From Alphaproteobacteria bacterium (GTDB taxonomy: Bacteria > Pseudomonadota > Alphaproteobacteria > UBA6615), in NCBI GenBank assembly GCA_017643325.1, contig JAEPNS010000167.1, positions 1 to 7,148 of the forward strand: a DNA stretch of 7,148 bases. The letters are read 5' to 3'. The position numbers were made by a program, and so were the translations under genes. The stretch's first letter is position 1, and each line of letters starts with the position of its first letter. Positions 1 through 5,619 of this stretch are shown here, piece by piece. Below the pieces are notes generated by a model that was not told the origin of the DNA, did no database searches, and saw only the letters and a list, made by a program, of their open reading frames with translations.

Positions 1-849
1 GCGGTCACCTCGATCCAGATCGAGGGCGTTCTGCACGAGTTCTCGTCGATCCCGGGCGTGCGCGAGGACGTCACCGACATCGTCCTGAACGTGAAGTCGA
101 TGGCGCTGCGCATGCACAGCGAGGGCCCCAAGCGCATGACGCTGACGGCCACCGGCCCGGGTGAGGTGACCGCGAGCCAGATCGACACCGGACCGGACAT
201 CGAGGTGATGGACCCCGACCATGTCCTGATGACCCTCGACCAGGGTGCACGCGTGGTCATGGAAATGATGGTCGAGTCCGGCAAGGGCTATGTCCCGGCC
301 GCGCAGAACCGCGCCGCGGATGCGCCGATCGGCCTGATCCCGGTCGATGCGCTGTTCTCTCCGGTCCAGAAGGTCGCCTACCATGTCGGCAACGCCCGCG
401 TCGGCGAGCGGACCGACCTCGACAAGCTGACCCTCGATATCGAGACCAACGGCGCGATCACGCCGGAAGACTCGGTTGCGCTGGCGGCCCGCATCCTGCA
501 GGACCAGCTGCAGCTCTTCGTGAACTTCGACGAGCCGAAGGCGGACCAGCCGGTCGAGGAGATCGACGACGAGCTCGAGTTCAACCGCAACCTTCTGCGC
601 AAGGTCGACGAGCTGGAACTCTCGGTGCGTTCGGCCAACTGCCTGAAGAACGACAACATCGTCTACATCGGCGACCTCGTGCAGAAGACCGAGGCGGAAA
701 TGCTCCGCACCCCGAACTTCGGCCGCAAGTCGCTCAACGAGATCAAGGAGGTCCTCGCGCAGATGGGCCTGCATCTCGGCATGGAAATCCCGGCCTGGCC
801 GCCGGAAAACATCGAGGACCTCGCCAAGCGCCTCGAAGAGCCGTTCTAA
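1..849 (+). CDS. rpoA: DNA-directed RNA polymerase subunit alpha (5' end missing)
   Basis: The alpha subunit dimerises to start RNA polymerase assembly, and its C-terminal domain contacts UP-element DNA and activators. The frame is open from base 1, starting inside the N-terminal domain at AVTSIQIEGVLHEFSS; 282 residues are present and roughly the first 55-60 are missing, judged from memory of the family. The GTG at 58 is an internal valine codon, not a start. The N-terminal domain runs to about base 535, followed by an acidic linker (bases 541-590) and the C-terminal helix-hairpin-helix domain. That domain contains SVRSANCLKNDNIVYIGDL; its arginine at 628-630 and asparagine at 637-639 correspond to the DNA-contacting R265 and N268 of E. 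coli. The end, LGMEIPAWPPENIEDLAKR, is alphaproteobacterial in style. The stop TAA is at 847-849, and rplQ follows 25 bases on, as in the standard alpha operon. Confidence 0.98.
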   Translation, partial: AVTSIQIEGVLHEFSSIPGVREDVTDIVLNVKSMALRMHSEGPKRMTLTATGPGEVTASQIDTGPDIEVMDPDHVLMTLDQGARVVMEMMVESGKGYVPAAQNRAADAPIGLIPVDALFSPVQKVAYHVGNARVGERTDLDKLTLDIETNGAITPEDSVALAARILQDQLQLFVNFDEPKADQPVEEIDDELEFNRNLLRKVDELELSVRSANCLKNDNIVYIGDLVQKTEAEMLRTPNFGRKSLNEIKEVLAQMGLHLGMEIPAWPPENIEDLAKRLEEPF

Positions 850-861
850 CGGCCTCGCAAC

Positions 862-866
862 AGGAG
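862..866 (+). promoter_or_regulatory. Ribosome binding site of rplQ
   Basis: AGGAG lies 8 bases before the ATG at 875, in the short rpoA-rplQ gap. It is a near-consensus Shine-Dalgarno sequence and supports 875 as the start of rplQ, giving the family's usual N-terminus MRHRKGPRKLNR. Confidence 0.8.
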
Positions 867-874
867 TAGGACCA

Positions 875-1303
875 ATGCGTCACCGCAAGGGACCGCGCAA
901 GCTCAACCGCACCAGCACCCACCGCAAGGCGATGTTCGCCAACATGGCGGCCGCGCTGGTCAAGCACGAGCAGATCGTGACCACGCTGCCGAAGGCCAAG
1001 GAGCTGCGGCGCGTCGTCGACAAGCTCGTGACCCTCGGCAAGCGGGGCGACCTGCATGCCCGTCGCCAGGCGTTAAGCGTCATCAAGGACCGTGCTTTGG
1101 TCGAGAAGCTGTTCTCGACGCTGGCCGACCGTTACGCGGAGCGCCCCGGGGGCTATACCCGCGTGCTCAAGGCGGGCTTCCGCTACGGCGATTCCGCGCC
1201 GATGGCGATCATCGAGCTCGTCGACCGCGACGAGGACGCCAAGGGCCAGGATTCGGGCCCTGTGCAGGTCGATGAAGAGATCTACGAAGAGGCCGCGGCG
1301 TAG
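875..1303 (+). CDS. rplQ: 50S ribosomal protein L17
   Basis: L17 is a component of the large ribosomal subunit that binds 23S rRNA. The 142-residue product has the family's diagnostic N-terminus MRHRKGPRKLNRTSTHRKAM, followed by ANMAAALVKHEQIVTTLPKAKE, LVTLGKRGDLHARRQA and the GGYTRVLKAGFRYGDSAPMA block near residues 92-111. The acidic tail after about residue 117 (EDAKGQDSGPVQVDEEIYEEAAA) is a variable extension of the kind seen in alphaproteobacteria; the core itself is about 120 residues. It is the last gene of the alpha operon here, since a strong terminator begins 27 bases after its stop. It is presumably co-transcribed with rpoA. Confidence 0.98.
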   Translation: MRHRKGPRKLNRTSTHRKAMFANMAAALVKHEQIVTTLPKAKELRRVVDKLVTLGKRGDLHARRQALSVIKDRALVEKLFSTLADRYAERPGGYTRVLKAGFRYGDSAPMAIIELVDRDEDAKGQDSGPVQVDEEIYEEAAA

Positions 1304-1329
1304 CCGGCCGGAGACCAGGACCTACGGAG

Positions 1330-1353
1330 GGCCGCCCGAGGGGCGGCCTTTTT
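1330..1353 (+). terminator. Intrinsic terminator after rplQ
   Basis: A perfect 8-bp GC-only stem (GGCCGCCC at 1330-1337 pairing with GGGCGGCC at 1341-1348) encloses a 3-base loop, GAG. Five T residues follow at 1349-1353, with more T just beyond. This is a textbook Rho-independent terminator placed 26 bases after the rplQ stop. It separates the ribosomal operon from the htrA transcription unit. Confidence 0.93.
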
Positions 1354-1364
1354 CGTTTCGGGCG

Positions 1365-1393
1365 ATGAAACCGGCACGCGGGATCACTATTAT
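1365..1393 (+). promoter_or_regulatory. Candidate sigma-70-type promoter of htrA, possibly giving a leaderless mRNA
   Basis: ATGAAA at 1365-1370 matches TTGACA at four of six positions. TATTAT at 1388-1393 matches TATAAT at five of six. The spacer is exactly 17 bases. The pair lies between the rplQ terminator and the htrA start. A start site about 7 bases past the -10 would fall at or next to A1400, the first base of the htrA ATG, and no good Shine-Dalgarno precedes that codon. The boxes are seen in the sequence; promoter activity and leaderless initiation are inferred. Confidence 0.5.
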
Positions 1394-1399
1394 CTAGCC

Positions 1400-2821
1400 A
1401 TGAGACCCGTCGTTCGCATTCTCACCGGCTTCTGTGTGGCGGCCCTGCTCGCGCTGTCCGCGGGCGCGTCCGCGCAGGAACGCGCGCTGCCCGACAGCCG
1501 CGACGAGGTCATGTTGTCTTTCGCGCCGCTGGTCAAGCGCGCAAGCCCGGCCGTGGTCAACATCTTCACCCAGAAGGAGGTCCAGCGGCGCGGTCCGGCT
1601 TCGCCGCTGTTCAACGACCCGTTTTTCCGGCGTTTTTTCGGAGACGCGTTCGACGATATCCGGCCGCGCCAGCGCCGCGAGAACTCGCTCGGCTCGGGTG
1701 TGATCGTCGGCGCCGACGGCGTGATCGTGACCAACTACCACGTGATCGAGGGTGCGGACACCATCCGGGTGGTCCTCTCGGACCGGCGGGAGTACGACGC
1801 CGACATCCTGCTGGAGGACCAGCGCACGGACCTTGCGATCCTTCGCGTCGATGCCGGCGGCGAGGAACTTCCCTATATCGCTCTTGGCGACAGCGACGAA
1901 CTTGAGGTGGGTGACCTGGTGCTCGCCATCGGCAACCCGTTCGGCGTCGGCCAGACAGTGACGAGCGGGATCGTCTCGGGCCTTGCGCGCACCCAGGTCG
2001 GGATCACCGACTTCAATTTCTTCATCCAGACCGATGCGGCCATCAACCCCGGCAACTCCGGCGGCGCCCTGTTGCGGATGGACGGCAAGCTCGCCGGGAT
2101 CAACACCGCGATCTTCTCACGCAGCGGCGGCAGCCAGGGCATCGGGTTCGCGATCCCGGCCAACATGGTCCGCACGGTGATCGCGGGCGCCACTTCCGGC
2201 GATGCCCTTCGCAGGGCATGGCTCGGTGCGCGGGCGAACACCGTGACGCCGGATATCGCGGATGCCATCGGCCTCGCGCGGCCGGACGGGGTGATCCTGG
2301 CCGAGATCCATCCGGATGGCCCGGCACGCAAGGCCGGACTGCGCGAGGGCGACATCATCGTCGCCGTCGAGGACCAGCCGGTCTTCGATGAGGAGGCGCT
2401 GCGGTTCCGGATCGCCACCGGGGTTGTCGGGGAGACCGCGCAGCTGTCGATCCGCCGCCCGGACCGGACCCTTGTGGTGGAGCTTCCGCTTGAGCACCCG
2501 CCGGAGCGGCCGGCGCGAAACGAGATGCAGTTGCGTGGCGCTCACCCACTGGCCGGGGCCACCGTGGCGAACCTGTCGCCCGCGCTGGCCGAGGAAATGG
2601 GACGCGACCATTTCGACCGTGGCGTGGTCGTGCGGGCGATCGCGGCGCGCAGCCCGGCAAACCGGCTCGACTTCCGCGTCGGCGACATCGTGGTCGAGAT
2701 CAATGACGCGAAGATCGACCGGGTGCGCGCCCTCCGCGACGCGGTGGCGGAACGCCGCGCACGCTGGGACGTAACGGTCGAGCGCGACGGCCGGTTGCTG
2801 TCCCTGTCGATCTCCGGATAG
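1400..2821 (+). CDS. Periplasmic serine endoprotease of the HtrA/DegP (Do) family
   Basis: Degrades misfolded envelope proteins and probably also acts as a chaperone in the periplasm. The 473-residue product starts with a signal peptide: MRPVVR, a hydrophobic stretch to about residue 22, and likely cleavage after ASA near residue 25. The trypsin-like domain (about 35-260) contains the full catalytic triad: H114 in TNYHVIEG, D144 in RTDLAIL and S220 in NPGNSGGAL. The family motif NPFGVGQTVTSGIVS is also present. Two PDZ domains follow, about 270-366 and 376-472, as in DegP/DegQ; length is normal for the family. Starting at 1400 gives a proper signal peptide, although the upstream Shine-Dalgarno is poor and a -10-like box is very close. 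DegP, DegQ and MucD cannot be told apart here, so no symbol is given. It appears to lead a four-gene operon, with rarA starting 5 bases after its stop. Confidence 0.95.
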   Translation: MRPVVRILTGFCVAALLALSAGASAQERALPDSRDEVMLSFAPLVKRASPAVVNIFTQKEVQRRGPASPLFNDPFFRRFFGDAFDDIRPRQRRENSLGSGVIVGADGVIVTNYHVIEGADTIRVVLSDRREYDADILLEDQRTDLAILRVDAGGEELPYIALGDSDELEVGDLVLAIGNPFGVGQTVTSGIVSGLARTQVGITDFNFFIQTDAAINPGNSGGALLRMDGKLAGINTAIFSRSGGSQGIGFAIPANMVRTVIAGATSGDALRRAWLGARANTVTPDIADAIGLARPDGVILAEIHPDGPARKAGLREGDIIVAVEDQPVFDEEALRFRIATGVVGETAQLSIRRPDRTLVVELPLEHPPERPARNEMQLRGAHPLAGATVANLSPALAEEMGRDHFDRGVVVRAIAARSPANRLDFRVGDIVVEINDAKIDRVRALRDAVAERRARWDVTVERDGRLLSLSISG

Positions 2822-2826
2822 CCGCG

Positions 2827-4140
2827 ATGTCGCAACAGTCCGAAATGTTCGCCAGCCAGGCGCCGCGGCCCCTGGCGGACCGGCTTCGTCCCGAAACGCT
2901 GGCCGACGTTGTCGGCCAGGATCATCTGCTCGGCCCTGAAGGCCCTGTGGGCCGGATGATCGCCAGCGGCCGCCTGGCGAGCATGGTTCTCTGGGGCCCG
3001 CCGGGATGCGGCAAGACCACCATCGCACGTCTGCTGGCGCTCGAGACCGACCTTGAGTTCGAGCCGCTGTCGGCGGTGTTTTCCGGCGTCGCCGACCTTC
3101 GCAAGGTGTTTGAGCGTGCCAGGGCGCGCCGGGCCAGCGGACAGGGCACGCCGCTGCCCCTCGCCGCACCCCACCGGTTCCACCGCGCACAGCAGGCCGG
3201 CTTCCGGCCCTCCGTGGAGGACGGCACGGTCACGCTGGTCGGGGCGACAACCGAGAACCCGTCCTTCGAGATCAACGCCGCGCTCCTCTCTCGCGCCCAG
3301 GTGTTTGTGCTCAACCGTCTCGACGAGGCTGCGCTGGAAGAGCTTTTGGCGCGCGCGGAGGAGCTGATGGCCAGGGCCTTGCCCGTCGATGACGATGCGC
3401 GGCGTGCGCTGAAGGCCATGGCCGACGGCGACGGGCGATACCTCCTGAACCTCGCGGAGGAGTTGTTCGCGCTGGATGTCGAGGGTGTGCTCGACACGGC
3501 GGCGCTCGTCGAGACGGTGCAGAAGCGCGCGCCCCTCTACGACAAGAGCCAGGAGGGCCACTACAACCTGATCAGCGCTTTGCACAAGTCGCTGCGCGGC
3601 TCGGACGTCGATGCGTCGCTGTACTGGCTGGCGCGCATGCTCGCGGGCGGGGAAGACCCGCGCTTCATTGCCCGGCGGCTGGCCCGCGCGGCGGTCGAGG
3701 ATATCGGCCTTGCCGATCCCGACGCGCTGCCCCAGGCGCTCGCGGCCTGGGAGGCCTACGAGCGGATCGGCTCGCCCGAGGGCGAGCTCGCTCTGGCACA
3801 GTGCACGATCTATCTCGCCAGCGCGCCGAAATCCAATGCCGCCTACAAGGCGTTCGGGTCGGCCATGCGTACGGCGAAGGATACCGGCTCGCTCGCGCCG
3901 CCGAACCATATCCTGAACGCGCCGACCAGTCTGATGAAGGAGATCGGGCGCGGTGCCGGATATGCCTACGACCATGACGCCGAGGACGGATTCTCCGGGC
4001 AGGACTATTTCCCCGAATCGATGGGGCGCGAAACCTTCTATCGGCCTGTCGAGCGCGGCTTCGAGCGCGAGATCGGCAAACGCCTTGAGTACTGGGCGCG
4101 GCTGCGCGGCGAACGGCAGGCCGGGGGAGACGACGCATGA
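2827..4140 (+). CDS. rarA: Replication-associated recombination protein A (AAA+ ATPase) with an aberrant Walker B
   Basis: RarA (MgsA) is a clamp-loader-like AAA+ ATPase related to Mgs1/WRNIP1, acting at stalled replication forks together with SSB. The 437 residues show, in order: the family N-terminus PLADRLRPETLADVVGQDHL (15-34), Walker A GPPGCGKTT (57-65), SAVFSGVADLRKVFERAR (82-99), sensor 1 region GATTENPSFEIN (139-150), and the arginine finger region LLSR (R156). The lid region has GDGRYLLNLAEEL. The C-terminal tetramerisation domain includes DKSQEGHYNLISALHKSLRGSD, GGEDPRFIARRL and LAPPNHILNAPT. Length is normal and the frame is uninterrupted. The anomaly is at residues 109-129: where the family has roughly LLFVDEIHRFN, this reads PLPLAAPHRFH, so both Walker B acidic residues are gone. 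As written, the protein should bind ATP but hydrolyse it poorly or not at all. No strong ribosome binding site is seen, so translation probably relies on coupling to htrA 5 bases upstream. Confidence 0.93.
   Translation: MSQQSEMFASQAPRPLADRLRPETLADVVGQDHLLGPEGPVGRMIASGRLASMVLWGPPGCGKTTIARLLALETDLEFEPLSAVFSGVADLRKVFERARARRASGQGTPLPLAAPHRFHRAQQAGFRPSVEDGTVTLVGATTENPSFEINAALLSRAQVFVLNRLDEAALEELLARAEELMARALPVDDDARRALKAMADGDGRYLLNLAEELFALDVEGVLDTAALVETVQKRAPLYDKSQEGHYNLISALHKSLRGSDVDASLYWLARMLAGGEDPRFIARRLARAAVEDIGLADPDALPQALAAWEAYERIGSPEGELALAQCTIYLASAPKSNAAYKAFGSAMRTAKDTGSLAPPNHILNAPTSLMKEIGRGAGYAYDHDAEDGFSGQDYFPESMGRETFYRPVERGFEREIGKRLEYWARLRGERQAGGDDA
3151..3213 (+). other. Anomalous C-rich block replacing the RarA Walker B motif
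   Basis: This block encodes RarA residues 109-129, PLPLAAPHRFHRAQQAGFRP plus one serine. In the first 60 bases 33 are C, 15 G, 6 A and 6 T. Against the remembered family pattern, about ten residues differ over the exact expected length, with no insertion or deletion, and HRF and RAQQ remain aligned. Neither other forward frame encodes VDEIHRF, so a compensated frameshift does not explain it. Most of the implied base changes turn A or T into C or G (for example GAC to GCC and AAC to CAC). The family codons are assumed, not observed. Confidence 0.7.
4126..4129 (+). promoter_or_regulatory. Ribosome binding site of crcB inside the rarA 3' end
   Basis: GGAG, within the longer run GGGGGAG at 4123-4129, lies 7 bases before the crcB ATG at 4137. 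It is embedded in the last codons of rarA. Together with the ATGA overlap it supports this start and translational coupling. Confidence 0.7.
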
Positions 4141-4517
4141 ACATGGTGCTCGCGATTGCCGCCGGCGGGGCCTTGGGCGCGGTGGGCCGGCATTTCGTCA
4201 ATGTCGCCATGGGATCGTGGCTCGGCTCGGGATTCCCGTGGGGCACGCTGACGGTCAACATCGTCGGATCGCTGGGCATGGGCGTGCTGATCCACATGCT
4301 CGCCGTGTCCTGGACCGTCGCTCCGGAGATGCGTGCACTGCTGACGGTCGGGTTTCTTGGCGCGTTCACCACTTTTTCGACATTCTCGCTCGACGTCGTG
4401 ACGCTCCATGAGCGCGGCGAGACGGCGATTGCAGCGGCCTATGTGCTGGCCTCCGTCATCCTCTCGGTCGGTGCGCTGCTCGTCGGGCTGCGGCTTGCCC
4501 GGGTCTTCACGGCATGA
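4137..4517 (+). CDS. crcB: Fluoride ion exporter CrcB/FluC
   Basis: Fluc proteins are small dual-topology inner-membrane channels that let toxic fluoride leave the cell down its gradient. The 126-residue product matches the family's length and four-helix plan, with hydrophobic segments near residues 3-24, 36-57, 66-88 and 97-121. Motifs are all in place: GGALGAVGRH (10-19), GTLTVNIVGS (36-45) including the conserved N41, and GFLGAFTTFSTFS (72-84). That last motif carries the phenylalanine box (F80, F83) and the T78-T79 break that binds the central sodium ion. The ATG overlaps the rarA stop as ATGA, and the gene in turn overlaps rluC by 4 bases, so it sits in the middle of an operon. I see no fluoride riboswitch upstream, which suggests constitutive expression with its neighbours. 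Only one copy is visible, consistent with a homodimer. Confidence 0.96.
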   Translation: MNMVLAIAAGGALGAVGRHFVNVAMGSWLGSGFPWGTLTVNIVGSLGMGVLIHMLAVSWTVAPEMRALLTVGFLGAFTTFSTFSLDVVTLHERGETAIAAAYVLASVILSVGALLVGLRLARVFTA

Positions 4518-5479
4518 CCGGAGCGCCGGAGCAGGGCGTGCGGCATGTGGAGGTCGCGCCGGACGATGACGGGGTCCGCGTCGACCGCTGGTTCAAGCGC
4601 CACTTCCCGGACGTGCCCTACGGACAGCTCGCCAAGTGGTTGCGGACCGGACAGGTGCGCGTCGACGGCAGCCGCGCGAAGCCGGGCGGACGCCTGTCGG
4701 CCGGACAGCAGTTGCGCCTGCCGCCGATGTCGCCGGCGGCCGAACCGCGCACCCGGACCGCGAAACCGGTCGACGATGCGGCCGCTGCCGAGCTTCGGGA
4801 GAGAGTCCTTTACCGTGACGATCACCTGATCGCGATCAACAAGCCGGCCGGGCTTGCGGTGCAGGGCGGCACCCGGACCACGCGCCATCTCGACGGGATG
4901 CTCGATGCCCTGCGGTTCGATGCGCCCGACCGTCCGCGCCTCGTGCACCGGCTGGACAAGGATACCAGCGGGCTGTTGATCCTTGCGCGGACCCGCCAGG
5001 CGGCGCGCGCCCTGAGCGTCGAGTTCCAGGGACGGACGATGGAGAAGGTCTACTGGGCGCTCGTCCTGGGCGTTCCGGATATCGCGGCCGGCACGATCGA
5101 CATGCCGCTGTCCAAGCAGGGTGAGCCGGGCGGCGAACGGATGGGGCATTCACACGATGGCCAGGACGCGGAGACGGACTACCGGATCCTGGAGCAGGCG
5201 GCGCAGCGGCTGGCCTGGCTGGAGTTGCGGCCGCGCACCGGCCGGACCCACCAACTGCGCGCCCATTGCGCGGCGATGGGCAACCCGATCCTGGGAGACG
5301 GGAAGTATGGCGGGCGGGACAGCTTCCTGCCGGGCCTGCCGAAGCGCCTCCACCTCCACGCACGTGCTCTGACGCTCTCGCATCCGGACACCGGTGCCCG
5401 GCTCGAACTGACCGCGCCGCTCGATCCGGAACTGGCGGAAAGCTGGAAAAAGGTCGGATTTGCCTCCGAAATGGCTTGA
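4514..5479 (+). CDS. rluC: RluA-family 23S rRNA pseudouridine synthase, RluC type
   Basis: Converts specific uridines in RNA to pseudouridine; RluC of E. coli modifies 23S rRNA positions 955, 2504 and 2580. The 321-residue product has an N-terminal S4-like RNA-binding domain (about 18-75, with VDRWFKRHFPDVPYGQLAKWLR and VRVDG). The catalytic domain starts near residue 96 with VLYRDDHLIAINKPAGLAVQGG. The signature HRLDKDTSG is at 145-153 with catalytic aspartate D148, and the RTGRTHQLRAH motif is at 241-251. GNPILGDGKYGG (256-267) and LHLHARAL (279-286) complete the RluA-family pattern. The start overlaps the crcB stop as ATGA and has little Shine-Dalgarno of its own, so it is likely translated by coupling. 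RluC rather than RluD or RluA is chosen from the overall wording and the alphaproteobacterial crcB neighbourhood; target sites are not provable from sequence. Confidence 0.9.
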   Translation: MTGAPEQGVRHVEVAPDDDGVRVDRWFKRHFPDVPYGQLAKWLRTGQVRVDGSRAKPGGRLSAGQQLRLPPMSPAAEPRTRTAKPVDDAAAAELRERVLYRDDHLIAINKPAGLAVQGGTRTTRHLDGMLDALRFDAPDRPRLVHRLDKDTSGLLILARTRQAARALSVEFQGRTMEKVYWALVLGVPDIAAGTIDMPLSKQGEPGGERMGHSHDGQDAETDYRILEQAAQRLAWLELRPRTGRTHQLRAHCAAMGNPILGDGKYGGRDSFLPGLPKRLHLHARALTLSHPDTGARLELTAPLDPELAESWKKVGFASEMA

Positions 5480-5493
5480 ATAAAGGCAATTTC

Positions 5494-5565
5494 ATGACGA
5501 ATCGCCGGATCAACCGGGCCCCGATTCGAACCGTCGCCGCCGATGCGCTACACCCGATACATTGA
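5494..5565 (+). CDS. Possible 23-residue small ORF, unrecognised
   Basis: An ATG at 5494 is preceded by AAAGG (5482-5486), 7 bases away, a plausible ribosome binding site. The frame encodes MTNRRINRAPIRTVAADALH plus three residues before TGA at 5563-5565. It is basic, has no membrane segment or cysteine pair, and matches nothing I know. It fills half of the gap between rluC and the AsmA-like gene. The frame is also open upstream through the rluC 3' end, which weakens the case. It could be a leader peptide or chance. Confidence 0.15.
   Translation: MTNRRINRAPIRTVAADALHPIH
5498..5528 (+). repeat. Intergenic inverted repeat after rluC
   Basis: CGAATCG at 5498-5504 is perfectly complementary to CGATTCG at 5522-5528. 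Inside the 17-base loop, CCGG at 5505-5508 can pair with CCGG at 5514-5517 around a 5-base loop, extending the structure with a 4-base bulge. No T-tract follows, so it is not a typical intrinsic terminator. It could be a weak operon-end hairpin, an operator, or chance. The rest of the 5480-5619 gap shows no convincing promoter. Confidence 0.35.
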
Positions 5566-5619
5566 ATTTGAAGTGAACGCTTGGCCCGCGCGTTCCGTAT
5601 TCAGGAAGTCCGAACCTTC

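Noticed and set aside
58..60. GTG at 58 as the start of rpoA
   Set aside because: Conserved alpha-subunit sequence continues upstream in the same frame to base 1, so this is an internal valine codon of a gene cut by the window edge.
3053..3367. A frameshift in rarA explaining the lost Walker B motif
   Set aside because: Reading the other forward frames through 3140-3215 does not give VDEIHRF or anything like it, and the original frame keeps HRF and RAQQ at the expected spacing. The difference is a run of substitutions, not a shift.
2542..3975. A 477-codon open frame on the minus strand across htrA and rarA
   Set aside because: It lies antisense to two clearly recognisable genes, has arginine/glycine-rich composition typical of reverse frames in GC-rich DNA, and shows no family motif or start context. 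Other long reverse frames (for example 2117-3190 and 4439-5149) are rejected for the same reason.
4060..4136. A fluoride riboswitch expected upstream of crcB
   Set aside because: The upstream sequence is the rarA coding end, and I see neither the conserved riboswitch core nor a regulatory hairpin. The gene appears to be expressed from the operon promoter.
5476..5504. TTGAAT at 5476 as the -35 box of a promoter for the AsmA-like gene
   Set aside because: No acceptable -10 lies 16-18 bases downstream. Other TTGAA matches at 5562 and 5568 also lack a partner box, so no promoter is called in this gap.
5520..5535. GATTCGAACC resembling a tRNA T-loop read from the minus strand
   Set aside because: The flanking bases do not form a T-stem, and no acceptor stem, anticodon arm or CCA can be placed around it on either strand.
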